From: Cognatilysobacter claricitrinus
Lineage (GTDB): Bacteria; Pseudomonadota; Gammaproteobacteria; Xanthomonadales; Xanthomonadaceae
Assembly: GCF_045866565.1 (NCBI RefSeq)
Contig: NZ_BAAFZV010000002.1
Span: forward strand, 1,302,001 to 1,366,000
DNA length: 64,000 nucleotides
Reading direction: 5' to 3'
This document shows, one piece after another, positions 17,068-25,985 of this stretch. Position 1 is the first letter of the stretch. The number at the start of each line of letters is the position of its first letter. Under the pieces are notes generated by a model. That model was not told the DNA's origin. It saw only the letters and a list, made by a program, of their open reading frames with translations, and did not search any database. A program made the position numbers and the translations under genes.

Positions 17068-18528
17068 GTGTCCGCAACGCCCGGCTCCACGCCGCTGTTC
17101 CCGTTGTTCCTCGACCTGCGCGGGCGCCGCGTGCTGGTCGTGGGGGGTGGCGTGGTCGCGCGTCGAAAGGTCATGGCGTTGCTCGACGCGGGTGCGGACG
17201 TGCAGGTCGGTGCGCCCGCGCTCATCGACGCGCTGCAGACGCTGGCCGACGCCGGCCGCGTCCGGCATCTGTGCAGCACGTTCGACGCGGCATGGCTCGA
17301 CGACGCATGGCTGGTGGTCGCCGCGACCGACGATGCGGCGATCAATCGCGCCGTCGCCGATGCCGCGAACGACCGTCGCATCTGGGCGAACGTCGTCGAC
17401 GATGCGGAGCTGTCGACCGTGCAGGTGCCTGCGCGCGTCGAGCGCGGGCCGTTGCAGGTCGCGATCTCCAGCGGCGGCGGCGCCCCGATGCTGGCGCGGC
17501 ACCTGCGCGAGACGTTCGAAGCGCAACTGGACGAAAGCTGGTCGTCGCTGGCGACACTGCTCACCCGCTATCGCCGCGTGATCCGCGCACGCTTTGCCGA
17601 CACCGGCGCGCGACGCGCGTTCTTCGATCGCGTTCTCGCCAGTGAAATCGCCGACCTTCTGCGCGCCGGCCGCGACCGCGAAGCGCGCGACACACTGCGC
17701 GCATTGCTGGCCGACACGGCGACACATCGACGCGGCCGCGTCATCCTCGTCGGCGCGGGTCCGGGTGATGCCGGCCTGCTGACGCTGCGCGCGCTACGCG
17801 TGCTGTCGCAGGCCGATGTCGTGCTGCACGATCGCCTTGTCGGTGCCGACGTGCTCGCACGCATCCGTCGTGATGCGGAACTGATCGACGTCGGCAAGCA
17901 CGCGGCGGGCGCGGGTGCGACCTCCGTGCACGACGACACGCAATCGCGCATCCATGCGTTGATGGTCGAGCACGCGAAAGCCGGTCGCACCGTGGTGCGA
18001 CTGAAAGGCGGCGACCCGTTCGTGTTCGGGCGTGGTGGCGAGGAACTCCAGGCGCTCGCCGTGCACGGCATCGCGTTCGAGGTGGTGCCCGGCATCACCG
18101 CCGCCCTCGCCTGCGCCGCATTTGCCGGCATTCCGCTGACCCATCGCGAGCATGCGCAGTCGCTCCACGTGCTCACCGCTCATGCGAAGGACGGCGGCGA
18201 CCAGCCCGACTGGGCCGCGCTCGCGAAGCCGCGACAGACGCTTGCGATCTACATGGGCGTCGCGGCCGCCGACCACGTCTCGACGCAGCTGCTCACGCAC
18301 GGCCTGGCGGCATCCACGCCGGTCGCGATCGTCGAGAACGGGTCGCGTCCGACGCAGCGCGTCGTTACAGGCACGCTCGAGCGCCTCGGCGCGCTTGTCG
18401 CGGCGCACGATGTGAAGTCTCCCGCGCTGCTGATCGTCGGCGAGGTCGCGGCGCTTGCGAACGCGTTGCACTGGTTCGGCGCACCGCCGCTCGGCGAGGC
18501 GCAACCGCCGTTGCAGGCGGCCGCGTGA
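17068..18528 (+). CDS. cysG: Siroheme synthase (CysG), trifunctional
   Basis: About 486 residues. The N-terminal third is the precorrin-2 dehydrogenase/ferrochelatase: Rossmann motif VLVVGGGVVARRK, WLVVAATDD and QVAISSGGGAPMLARHLR. The C-terminal part is uroporphyrinogen-III C-methyltransferase: VGAGPGDAGLLTLRA, VRLKGGDPFVFGRGGEE and VVPGITAALACAAFAGIPLTHR. It converts uroporphyrinogen III to siroheme, the cofactor of CysI, which explains its place in this cluster. I chose the GTG at 17068 because the family N-terminus follows directly; in-frame ATGs at 16933 and 16975 would add residues without similarity. Confidence 0.96.
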   Translation: MSATPGSTPLFPLFLDLRGRRVLVVGGGVVARRKVMALLDAGADVQVGAPALIDALQTLADAGRVRHLCSTFDAAWLDDAWLVVAATDDAAINRAVADAANDRRIWANVVDDAELSTVQVPARVERGPLQVAISSGGGAPMLARHLRETFEAQLDESWSSLATLLTRYRRVIRARFADTGARRAFFDRVLASEIADLLRAGRDREARDTLRALLADTATHRRGRVILVGAGPGDAGLLTLRALRVLSQADVVLHDRLVGADVLARIRRDAELIDVGKHAAGAGATSVHDDTQSRIHALMVEHAKAGRTVVRLKGGDPFVFGRGGEELQALAVHGIAFEVVPGITAALACAAFAGIPLTHREHAQSLHVLTAHAKDGGDQPDWAALAKPRQTLAIYMGVAAADHVSTQLLTHGLAASTPVAIVENGSRPTQRVVTGTLERLGALVAAHDVKSPALLIVGEVAALANALHWFGAPPLGEAQPPLQAAA

Positions 18529-18632
18529 CCAGCGACGGACGCCATCGCGGCCGGGACACGGCATTCGACCAGCGGCACGCCATGCCAAGCGCGCGGGCGG
18601 CACCCTAGCCCTTCCCCACACGACCCCCACCC

Positions 18633-19607
18633 ATGGCCCTCTACGACAGCATCCTCGACACCGTCGGCAGCACGCCGATCGTGCGCCTGCACCGCCTCGC
18701 ACCGAAGAACGTCGCGCTCTACGCGAAGGTCGAATCCTTCAATCCCGGCGGCTCGGTGAAAGACCGCCTCGCGCTCGCCATCGTGCTCGATGCCGAACAA
18801 CGCGGCCTGCTCAAGCCGGGCGATACCATCGTCGAAGCGACGTCAGGCAACACCGGCATCGCATTGGCGATGGTCGCTGCGGCGCGCGGCTACAAGTTCG
18901 TGGCGGTGATGTCGGATTCGTTCTCGATCGAACGCCGCAAGCTCATGCGCGTGTACGGCGCGAAAGTCATCCTGACGCCTGCCGCCGAACGCGGCAGCGG
19001 CATGGTGCGCAAGGCGCAGGAACTTGCCGACAAGCACGGCTGGTTCCTCGCGCGACAGTTCGAGAACGAGGCCAACCCGGCCTACCACCGCAGCACCACC
19101 GGCCCGGAAATCCTGCGGGACTTCGCCGGGCAGCGGCTCGACTACTTCGTCACCGGCTGGGGCACCGGCGGCACCATGACCGGCGCCGGCCAGGTGCTGA
19201 AACTCGCGCGTCCCGGCATCAAGGTGATCGCCGCGGAACCGGCCGGTGCGGCGCTGCTGTCCGGCGACCAGTGGCAACCGCACAAGATCCAGGGCTGGAC
19301 ACCCGACTTCGTTCCCGCGGTGCTCGATCGCTCGATCGCCGACGACATCCTCAAGATCGACGACGTGCTCGCGCGCGACACCGCGCGCCGCCTCGCCGCC
19401 GAAGAAGGCATTTTCGTCGGCATTTCCGCGGGCGCCACGGCGGCCGCGGCGCTGCGCGTCGCCGAGTCCGCGCCTGAAGGTTCGGTGATCCTCACGATGC
19501 TGCCCGACACCGGCGAGCGCTACCTGTCGACGATCCTGTTCGAAGGTATCGCCGAAGGTTCGGATGACGAGTGGCTCGCGTCGGTCGGCGACACCAGCCT
19601 GCCCTGA
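18633..19607 (+). CDS. cysK: Cysteine synthase A (O-acetylserine sulfhydrylase)
   Basis: A 324-residue PLP enzyme. The PLP lysine is K43 in NPGGSVKDRLA, the substrate loop is ATSGNTGIAL and the phosphate-binding loop is GTGGTMTGAG. A C-terminal SAGAT motif and MLPDTGERYLST complete the fold-type II signature. It joins sulfide from CysIJ to O-acetylserine to give cysteine. It lies 104 bases after cysG on the same strand, so it could be read from the same transcript, though the gap leaves room for its own promoter. A hairpin follows the stop. Confidence 0.96.
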   Translation: MALYDSILDTVGSTPIVRLHRLAPKNVALYAKVESFNPGGSVKDRLALAIVLDAEQRGLLKPGDTIVEATSGNTGIALAMVAAARGYKFVAVMSDSFSIERRKLMRVYGAKVILTPAAERGSGMVRKAQELADKHGWFLARQFENEANPAYHRSTTGPEILRDFAGQRLDYFVTGWGTGGTMTGAGQVLKLARPGIKVIAAEPAGAALLSGDQWQPHKIQGWTPDFVPAVLDRSIADDILKIDDVLARDTARRLAAEEGIFVGISAGATAAAALRVAESAPEGSVILTMLPDTGERYLSTILFEGIAEGSDDEWLASVGDTSLP

Positions 19608-19620
19608 CCCGGCCAACGGC

Positions 19621-19653
19621 GGCCGCCGCAACACCCGGCGGCCGTCGCGTTTT
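19621..19653 (+). terminator. Candidate terminator after cysK
   Basis: GGCCGCCG pairs perfectly with CGGCGGCC across a 7-base loop (stem 19621-19643). A TTTT run follows a few bases later at 19650-19653. It stands 13 bases after the cysK stop. The T-run is short and displaced, so efficiency is uncertain. Confidence 0.5.
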
Positions 19654-19727
19654 CCGTAGCGGCCATTCAACGCGCCGCCCGCGCCGGCTACCCTGTCGGG
19701 CCGCGGCCGTCGCCGCGCGGAGAACGC

Positions 19728-20729
19728 ATGACGTCCAGCAGCAACCCGGCGCGCGAGCAGGCGCGCCTAGCCTGGGCCCGGTCCGCCACCGGGCACGCGC
19801 ACATCGACCTCGTCGCCGCATCCGCGGACGCGGGCTTCCGCAGCTACTGGCGCACCGTCGGCGAATCGCCGACGCGCATCGTCATGGACTCGCCCCCGGA
19901 CAAGGAGGACGTGCGCCCGTGGCTTGCGCTGCGCGACGTGCTGGAAGCCGGTGGCGTGCGGGTGCCCCGCGTGCTGGCGCGCGACGTCGAGAACGGCTTC
20001 CTGTTGCTCGAAGACCTCGGCGCGCAGACCTACCTGCACGTCATCGCCGATACGAACGCGGATGATCTCTTCGACGACGCGGTCACGCAGCTGCTCAAGC
20101 TGCAGGCGATCACGCCGCCCACCGATCTGCCGCACTACGACGAAGCGCTGCTGACGCGCGAACTGCGCCTGTTCGACGAATGGTTCCTGACGCGCCACCT
20201 CGGCCACGAACTCGACTGCGACGACCAGGACAATCTCGACGCCGCTTACCGCGTGCTGATCGACGCCGCGCTCGCGCAGCCTAGAGTGCTGGTTCATCGC
20301 GACTACATGCCGCGCAACCTGATGCCGACCGACGACGACAACGGCCCGGCCGTTCTCGATTTCCAGGACGCCGTCGTCGGACCCATCGCCTACGACGCGC
20401 TGAGCCTGTTCAAGGACGCGTTCCTGAGCTGGCCCGAAGCGCGCGTCGACGCCTGGCTCGCCGACTACCATCGCCGCGCGAACGATGCGGGGCTGCCTGT
20501 GCCGGCCTTCGACCGCTTCCGACGCGACGCCGACCTGATCGGCGTGCAGCGTCATCTCAAGGTGCTCGGCATCTTCGCGCGCTTGAACCACCGCGATCAC
20601 AAGCCGAAGTACCTGGAAGACGCGCCACGCTTCGTCGCATATCTCGACGGCGTGCTGCCGCGCTATCCGGAACTCGCACCGCTCGCGCGCGTGATCGAAC
20701 GCTGCGTGCGTCCACATTTCCCCGCATGA
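19728..20729 (+). CDS. amgK: N-acetylmuramate/N-acetylglucosamine anomeric kinase AmgK
   Basis: A 333-residue aminoglycoside-phosphotransferase-fold kinase. The catalytic loop is LVHRDYMPRNLM and the metal motif is VLDFQDAVVGPIAYDALSL. ENGFLLLEDLGAQTY is the family hinge region. AmgK phosphorylates MurNAc at carbon 1 in the peptidoglycan recycling shortcut that bypasses de novo UDP-MurNAc synthesis and confers intrinsic fosfomycin tolerance in Pseudomonas. GGAG lies 5 bases before the ATG. The next gene, murU, starts within its stop codon (ATGA), as in other bacteria. Confidence 0.95.
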   Translation: MTSSSNPAREQARLAWARSATGHAHIDLVAASADAGFRSYWRTVGESPTRIVMDSPPDKEDVRPWLALRDVLEAGGVRVPRVLARDVENGFLLLEDLGAQTYLHVIADTNADDLFDDAVTQLLKLQAITPPTDLPHYDEALLTRELRLFDEWFLTRHLGHELDCDDQDNLDAAYRVLIDAALAQPRVLVHRDYMPRNLMPTDDDNGPAVLDFQDAVVGPIAYDALSLFKDAFLSWPEARVDAWLADYHRRANDAGLPVPAFDRFRRDADLIGVQRHLKVLGIFARLNHRDHKPKYLEDAPRFVAYLDGVLPRYPELAPLARVIERCVRPHFPA

Positions 20730-21433
20730 AGGCGCTCGTGCTCGCAGCGGGCCTCGGCGAGCGCATGCGCCCGCTGACGCTGACCACGCCCAAGCCGCTG
20801 CTCGAAGTCGGCGGCAAGCCGCTGGTCGCATGGCATCTGGAAAAACTCGCGGCGATGGGCGTCCACGAAGTGATCGTCAACACCAGCTGGCTCGCGCCGA
20901 AATTTCCGGATGCGCTCGGCGACGGCAGCCGCTGGGGCCTGCGCATTCGCTGCATCGACGAAGGCCCGGTGCCGCTGGAAACCGGAGGCGGCATGTGGAA
21001 CGCGCTCGATGCGCTGTCGCCGAACGGCGAGCCCTTCCTGGCGGTCAACGGCGACATCTGGACCGACTACGACTTCGCGCGCCTTCCGCGCGATCCCGAT
21101 GGCCTCGCGCATCTCGTGCTGGTCGACAACCCGTTGCACAACGACACCGGCGACTTCGCGCTCGACGGCCCGTTGGTGCGCAGCGACGGCGTGCCGCGCT
21201 ACACGTTCTCCGGCGTCGGCGTATATCGCCGCGGTTTGTTCGACGACTGGCGTTCGATCATCGGCGATGCGCCGGGCGCGGGCGACGCGCCGCCGCGCTT
21301 CAAACTCGCGCCGCTGCTGCGCGCGGCGATGCGCAACGACGCCGTGACCGGCGAACACCACCGCGGTGCGTGGACCGACGTTGGCACGCCGGAGCGCCTG
21401 CAAACGCTCGACGCGTCGCTGCGCGCGGGTTGA
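20726..21433 (+). CDS. murU: N-acetylmuramate alpha-1-phosphate uridylyltransferase MurU
   Basis: A 235-residue nucleotidyltransferase. The N-terminus AAGLGERMRPLT...PKPLLEVGGKPL is the nucleotide-binding signature, and FLAVNGDIWTDYDFARL holds the metal-binding aspartate. It turns MurNAc-1-phosphate made by AmgK into UDP-MurNAc, returning recycled wall sugar to peptidoglycan synthesis. It overlaps amgK by 4 bases and is translationally coupled. The MurNAc-6-phosphate phosphatase MupP is not in the window. Confidence 0.95.
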   Translation: MKALVLAAGLGERMRPLTLTTPKPLLEVGGKPLVAWHLEKLAAMGVHEVIVNTSWLAPKFPDALGDGSRWGLRIRCIDEGPVPLETGGGMWNALDALSPNGEPFLAVNGDIWTDYDFARLPRDPDGLAHLVLVDNPLHNDTGDFALDGPLVRSDGVPRYTFSGVGVYRRGLFDDWRSIIGDAPGAGDAPPRFKLAPLLRAAMRNDAVTGEHHRGAWTDVGTPERLQTLDASLRAG

Positions 21434-21434
21434 C

Positions 21435-21848
21435 TCAGAGCGCGAGCAGCGTCGTCAGCGATGCATGCAGACCCGGCGCCTCGGGATCGACGAAGGAATC
21501 GACCGTCCGCGCGATCGCCGGCCATTCGCGGCCGTCGAACAGGCGCACGAACAGGAACAGCGTGTCGAGGTTGCCGTGGTCCGCGCGCGGAGGTTCGACC
21601 CAGCGGCCCGGCTCCTGCTCGCGCAGGACCTCGCCCGCGTAGCTGCCGAACGCGTAGAGCGACTTGTTGATCGCTTCAACCGGTGCACCGCCATCGCGCC
21701 ATTCGGCGAGCACGCGATCGACATGCGCCAGCGACGCGACCGAGTAGTCGAGCCGGACGCCGTACATCGCCTGCATGTTGCGCACCGCGTCTTCCGCGTA
21801 ATCACGTACGGTTTCGGGCGCGGGAGCGATGTCGAGGCGGAGCGTCAT
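21435..21848 (-). CDS. Uncharacterised 137-residue protein
   Basis: I do not recognise this family with confidence. The protein is soluble, acidic, without signal peptide or membrane helix. The central run NMQAMYGVRLDYSVASLAHVDRVLAEW, then NKSLYAFGSYAGEVLRE, looks helical. FLFVRLFDGREWPAIARTVDSFVDPEAPG suggests a compact alpha/beta domain of the kind seen in DUF3806-like or immunity-type small proteins, but that is a guess. Codon use matches its neighbours, which supports a real gene. It converges on murU with 1 base between stops and lies 19 bases downstream of hda, so it may be the last gene of the DUF2066-permease-hda operon. Confidence 0.7.
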   Translation of the reverse strand: MTLRLDIAPAPETVRDYAEDAVRNMQAMYGVRLDYSVASLAHVDRVLAEWRDGGAPVEAINKSLYAFGSYAGEVLREQEPGRWVEPPRADHGNLDTLFLFVRLFDGREWPAIARTVDSFVDPEAPGLHASLTTLLAL

Positions 21849-21867
21849 GGCGTGTCCGTCGTGGCGG

Positions 21868-22596
21868 TCAGTCGCCCGATCGTACGTCGGATTCGCGTCC
21901 GAGAACCTCGCGCAGGAACGGAACCGTGAGCCGGCGCTGCGCTGCGAGCGCAGCGTGGTCGAGGCGGTCGAACAGTTGGGTCAGGCTGCCGAGGTCACGG
22001 CCGACGCGGCGCATCAGCCACTCGAGCGCGGCCTCGTCCACCGCAAGGCCGCGCCGCTGCGCGCGCTGGCGAAGCACCTCGCGGCGTCCGTCGTCGTCCA
22101 GCGGCGTCAACGCGACGCCGATGCACTGGCCGAGCCGCGAGCGGAGGTCGGGCAACACGAGTGCGAGCGCGTCGGGGCGCGCGGTCGCCGCGTACACGAC
22201 GCGCGCTCCGCCGGCACGCGCGCGGTTGTGGAAGTCGAACAACGCGACTTCGTCGTCCCGGTGTCCGGCAATCGCGTCGAGGTCGTCCAGCGCGACGACG
22301 TCCATGCCTTCGAAGGCATGCAGTGCATCGGACAAGCGGCCGGCGGCGTTGGCGAGCGAGAGGTATGCGGGCCGCTGCGCATCGGACAACGCCTGCGCGC
22401 AGGTGGCGAGCAGCAGGTGCGTCTTGCCCGAACCGCCGCCACCGCTGACGAACACCCAGTCGTTCGACGTACCTGCAGCAGATGCCGCAAGCAGCGCGAT
22501 CGCACCGTCCGGCGCACCGACGAACGTGTCGAGCCGCTGGTCCGGCGGCGACCGCAGCGCCAGCGGCAACTGCGGCACGTGACGCGGCGTCGTCAT
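21868..22596 (-). CDS. hda: DnaA regulatory inactivator Hda
   Basis: A 242-residue AAA+ protein related to DnaA domain III. Residues 9-14, QLPLAL, are the beta-clamp binding motif expected at the Hda N-terminus. Walker A is GGGGSGKTH ending at residue 60; Walker B is VVALDDLDAI. The C-terminal lid segment has LRQRAQRRGLAVDEAALEWLMRRVGRDLGSL. Hda bound to the DNA-loaded clamp promotes hydrolysis of DnaA-ATP and so limits re-initiation. Its start overlaps the stop of the permease gene by one base. Confidence 0.95.
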   Translation of the reverse strand: MTTPRHVPQLPLALRSPPDQRLDTFVGAPDGAIALLAASAAGTSNDWVFVSGGGGSGKTHLLLATCAQALSDAQRPAYLSLANAAGRLSDALHAFEGMDVVALDDLDAIAGHRDDEVALFDFHNRARAGGARVVYAATARPDALALVLPDLRSRLGQCIGVALTPLDDDGRREVLRQRAQRRGLAVDEAALEWLMRRVGRDLGSLTQLFDRLDHAALAAQRRLTVPFLREVLGRESDVRSGD

Positions 22597-23735
22597 CAGG
22601 GCGCGCCGGACTCCGCGCCCGACGCATCGACGATGATCACCGGCGTCTCGTCGGCGCCGTACAGCCGGCTCGCGCGATAACGTTCCTGCGCGTAACGCAG
22701 CAGCACGTTGACCACCGCCGCCACCGGCAACGCGAGCAGCATGCCGAGGAATCCGAACAACTGGCCGCCGGCAAGCACCGAGAAGATCACCGCCATCGGA
22801 TGCAGGCCGATGCGGTTGCCCACGAATTTCGGCGTGAGCCAGTAGCTCTCGATCACCTGGCCGACCGCGAACACAATCAGCACGCCGCCGAAATGCTGCC
22901 AGTCACCGAACTGCACCAGCGCGGCGATTCCGCCCAGCGTCAGCAGCGTCGCCGGGCCCACGAACGGTACGAACGTCAGCATGCCGGCGACCATGCCGAT
23001 CAGGATGCCGAGGTCGAGGCCGATGATTTCGAGACCGACGGCGTACATGACGCCGAGGATCAGCATCACCAGGAATTGCCCGCGCAGGAAGCCGCCAAGC
23101 ACGGCATCCGATTCGCGTGCCAGCCGCGACACCACGGACAAGTGCCGCGGGGGCACCAGCGACGCGCAGCGGGCGACGAGCGCATCCCAGTCGCGCAGGA
23201 AGAAGAACGCGAGCACCGGCACGAGCACTGCATTGGCGATGAGGCCGAGCAGCATCGACCCCGAACGCGTGACGTAGCCGAGCACCGTTGCCGCGATGCT
23301 GCTGGCGCCCTGCCAGTGCTCGCGAACGAGCCGGGTCAGATAGCCGACGTCGAGGTAGCGATCGACGTCGATCCGCAGGTGCGCGCCGATCCAGGGCAGC
23401 AGCGTGCCGCCGATCCACGCGCTGTAGGTCGGTAGCGACTCGATCAGCGTGATCAGCTGGCGCTGCACGATGGGCAGCACGATCAGCAGCACCAGCACGA
23501 AGAACAGCGTCATCACGCTGAAGACGATGGCGACCGCCGCACCGCGCGACAGCCCGCGCGCTTCGAGGCGATCGGCGACGGGATCGCCGAGCCAGCCGAG
23601 CAGCGCCGCGATGACGAACGGCGTCAGCACCGGCGCCAGCAACCCGACGAGCCACAGCGCGGCGACGATCACCGCCGCCCACTGCAACCGTCGCAGGAAC
23701 CGCGCGATGTCCTCGAGCGGCGTGGTGGTGTCCAT
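22596..23735 (-). CDS. AI-2E/PerM family membrane transporter
   Basis: A 379-residue inner-membrane protein with about eight hydrophobic helices, an early RFLRRLQWAAVIVAALWLVG and the family core YAVGLEIIGLDLGILIGMVAG, FVPFVGPATLLTLGGI and ESYWLTPKFVGNRIGLHPMAVIFSVLAGGQLFGFLGMLLALP. The family was named for autoinducer-2 export but members carry out varied roles, including Na+/H+ antiport; the substrate here is unknown. In gammaproteobacteria PerM often neighbours hda and purM, as here. ATG 23735 overlaps the DUF2066 stop (TGATG). A TTG one codon upstream is less likely. Confidence 0.93.
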   Translation of the reverse strand: MDTTTPLEDIARFLRRLQWAAVIVAALWLVGLLAPVLTPFVIAALLGWLGDPVADRLEARGLSRGAAVAIVFSVMTLFFVLVLLIVLPIVQRQLITLIESLPTYSAWIGGTLLPWIGAHLRIDVDRYLDVGYLTRLVREHWQGASSIAATVLGYVTRSGSMLLGLIANAVLVPVLAFFFLRDWDALVARCASLVPPRHLSVVSRLARESDAVLGGFLRGQFLVMLILGVMYAVGLEIIGLDLGILIGMVAGMLTFVPFVGPATLLTLGGIAALVQFGDWQHFGGVLIVFAVGQVIESYWLTPKFVGNRIGLHPMAVIFSVLAGGQLFGFLGMLLALPVAAVVNVLLRYAQERYRASRLYGADETPVIIVDASGAESGAP

Positions 23736-24811
23736 CAACGCAGGTGGAACGTGGTGGTCGAGGTGTCGTCGTCTCCGACGCCTTCAATCACACCGTCGCG
23801 CGCGGCGATGCGCGAGAAGCCCGCCACGCCGCTCACCAGCTCGAGCTCGTAGACGAGGCCATCCGGCGTCGCGCTCACCGGCGTCGCGCGCTTCACCACG
23901 GCCATCCTTTCGAGGTACGCGGCGAGGCGGATGAAGTCGTCCGTGCTGTTCACGCCTGTGAACGTGATGGTATAGGTGCCGGCGGGGCCGAGCGCGCGAC
24001 CGGGCCGCGCGTACTTGCGGATCAGCGCATCGGCGGCGATGTCCGCACCGCCCGACATCGCGCGTCGCGCATCGCGGTCGTACGTCGCCGACTTCGCGAG
24101 CTGCTTGCCGTTGTCGAGGAAGGTCCACTCGGCCTGCCAGCCGCCCGAAACCGTGCGGAACAGCTTTCCGATCAGCTGCATCGGCGGCGCGTACTTGGAC
24201 GACGCGCGCGCGATCGCCGCACTGTCGCCACGCCAGATCGAACCGACCAGCGCCTGTTCCGCCGCGGTGCCCGACGGCAGCCCGAGCGCGTAACCGCGCT
24301 GCTTGGCGCGATCAAGCACGGGGCGCGCCGCGTTGCTCTTGTCGAGGCCGACCAGGCGCGGCCCGGAGCCGTCGTCGATCGCGAGCCAGAGCACGGGCTT
24401 GGGACGCGGCTGCGGCCACATCGGCAGGCCCAGCGTCGCGATCATCTCCTCGACCTTCTTGCCGTCGTACTGCACGACGAGGGTCGTATTGAACGTGGGC
24501 GCGCCGGTGGCGCTGACGCCTTCGTCCTGGCGGTAGTCGTAGTGGTCGACGTAGGCCTTGGCGTTGCGCAGTTCGTCGCCGACGCCGGGGCGCTGGTTGA
24601 CCGCGCGATCGCCGGTCATGCGCTGCAGGATCTGCAGCAGGCCCCGCGCGAAGCCGCTGCTGCGCTGCGCGTCGCCCTGGTTGGTGACCACGACTTCCGT
24701 CGCGTATGCGCCGGCGGCTTGCGCGCGGTCGCCCTCCACGCGTTGCGCCAGCACGGCGGTGCTGAACGCGAAAAGGAGGAAAGCAGTAAGAAGGCGGTGC
24801 GTGCGCGTCAT
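23735..24811 (-). CDS. DUF2066 domain-containing exported protein
   Basis: A 358-residue protein with a signal peptide (RTHRLLTAFLLFAFSTAVLAQ). The mature part begins VEGDRAQAAGAYATEVVVTNQGDAQRSSGFARGLLQILQRMTGD, the DUF2066 signature, with a repeated alpha/beta organisation after it. Function is unknown; the gene is conserved in gammaproteobacteria between purM and perM/hda, as seen here. The ATG at 24811 is the signal-peptide start. The preceding 127-base gap separates it from the divergent purM. Confidence 0.88.
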   Translation of the reverse strand: MTRTHRLLTAFLLFAFSTAVLAQRVEGDRAQAAGAYATEVVVTNQGDAQRSSGFARGLLQILQRMTGDRAVNQRPGVGDELRNAKAYVDHYDYRQDEGVSATGAPTFNTTLVVQYDGKKVEEMIATLGLPMWPQPRPKPVLWLAIDDGSGPRLVGLDKSNAARPVLDRAKQRGYALGLPSGTAAEQALVGSIWRGDSAAIARASSKYAPPMQLIGKLFRTVSGGWQAEWTFLDNGKQLAKSATYDRDARRAMSGGADIAADALIRKYARPGRALGPAGTYTITFTGVNSTDDFIRLAAYLERMAVVKRATPVSATPDGLVYELELVSGVAGFSRIAARDGVIEGVGDDDTSTTTFHLR

Positions 24812-24900
24812 CGCCGGCCCGGGGGTCGTGGACTGGCCGGACATGGTGCCGGAGCGCCGCCGGCACGTCCACGGCGGCCGGTCGGGGGCGTCGCCGCTGG

Positions 24901-24906
24901 TAGAAT
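24901..24906 (+). promoter_or_regulatory. Candidate -10 box for purM
   Basis: TAGAAT lies 32 bases upstream of the purM GTG start. No convincing -35 and no PurR operator are visible. Confidence 0.35.
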
Positions 24907-24938
24907 CGCGGGCTTCCCCGACGCCTTCCGAGACCGCC

Positions 24939-25985
24939 GTGTCCCAGTCGAACGCCACAGGCCGCCCCCCGCTCACCTACCGGGAGGCGGGCGTCGACAT
25001 CGATACCGGCAACGAGGTCGTCGAGCGCATCAAGCCGCTGGTGAAGCGCTCGTTCCGCCCGGAAGTGATGGGCGGGCTCGGCGGCTTCGGCGCGCTGTTC
25101 GACCTTTCGGGCAAGTACCGGGAGCCGGTACTTGTCTCCGGCACCGACGGCGTCGGCACCAAGCTCAAGCTGGCGCAGCAGCTCAACCGGCACGACACCA
25201 TCGGCATCGACCTGGTCGCGATGTGCGTGAACGACGTGCTGGTGCAAGGCGCGGAACCGCTGTTCTTCCTCGACTATTTCGCCACCGGGAAGATCGACGT
25301 CGAAACGACCGTCGCCGTCGTCGGCGGCATCGCGCGCGGTTGCGAACTCTCGGGCTGCGCGCTGATCGGTGGCGAGACGGCCGAAATGCCCGACATGTAC
25401 CCCCCGGGCGAATACGACCTTGCCGGCTTCTGCGTGGCGGGCGTCGAGAAGTCGAAGATCGTCGACGGCTCGAAGGTGCGCGAAGGCGACGTGCTGATCG
25501 GCATCGCCTCGTCGGGCCCGCATTCGAACGGGTATTCGCTGGTGCGCCGTATCTACGACCGTGCCGGTCGCCCGGCCGATCTGGACGTCGGCGGCGTGAA
25601 GCTGGTTGATGCGCTGATGGCGCCGACGCAGCTGTACGTCAAGCCGATCCTCGAACTGCTCGCCTCGCACGACCTGCACGCGATGGCGCACATCACCGGC
25701 GGCGGACTTTCGGAAAACATCATCCGGGTGATTCCGGATGGCCTCGGCGTCGATATCGAGGCCAGCGCGATCGTGCTGCCGCCGGTATTCGACTGGCTCA
25801 AGCGCGAAGGCGCAGTCGCCGACGACGAAATGTGGCGCACCTTCAACTGCGGCGTCGGCTTCGTGCTGGTCGTCGCGCCGAACGATGTCGCGGCGGTGTC
25901 GACCGACCTCCAGCGCCTCGGCCTCGCGCATCGCACGATTGGCCAGGTCGTCCGCGCGGACGGCGAGCGCGTGCACATCGGCTGA
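24939..25985 (+). CDS. purM: Phosphoribosylformylglycinamidine cyclo-ligase PurM
   Basis: A 348-residue AIR synthetase from a GTG start. Signature runs are LTYREAGVDIDTGNEVVERIKP, VSGTDGVGTKLKLA, DLVAMCVNDVLVQGAEPLFFLDYFA, GGETAEMPDMY and AHITGGGLSENIIRV. It closes the imidazole ring in step five of purine synthesis. The stop overlaps the purN start by one base. It is divergent from the DUF2066 gene. Confidence 0.97.
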   Translation: MSQSNATGRPPLTYREAGVDIDTGNEVVERIKPLVKRSFRPEVMGGLGGFGALFDLSGKYREPVLVSGTDGVGTKLKLAQQLNRHDTIGIDLVAMCVNDVLVQGAEPLFFLDYFATGKIDVETTVAVVGGIARGCELSGCALIGGETAEMPDMYPPGEYDLAGFCVAGVEKSKIVDGSKVREGDVLIGIASSGPHSNGYSLVRRIYDRAGRPADLDVGGVKLVDALMAPTQLYVKPILELLASHDLHAMAHITGGGLSENIIRVIPDGLGVDIEASAIVLPPVFDWLKREGAVADDEMWRTFNCGVGFVLVVAPNDVAAVSTDLQRLGLAHRTIGQVVRADGERVHIG

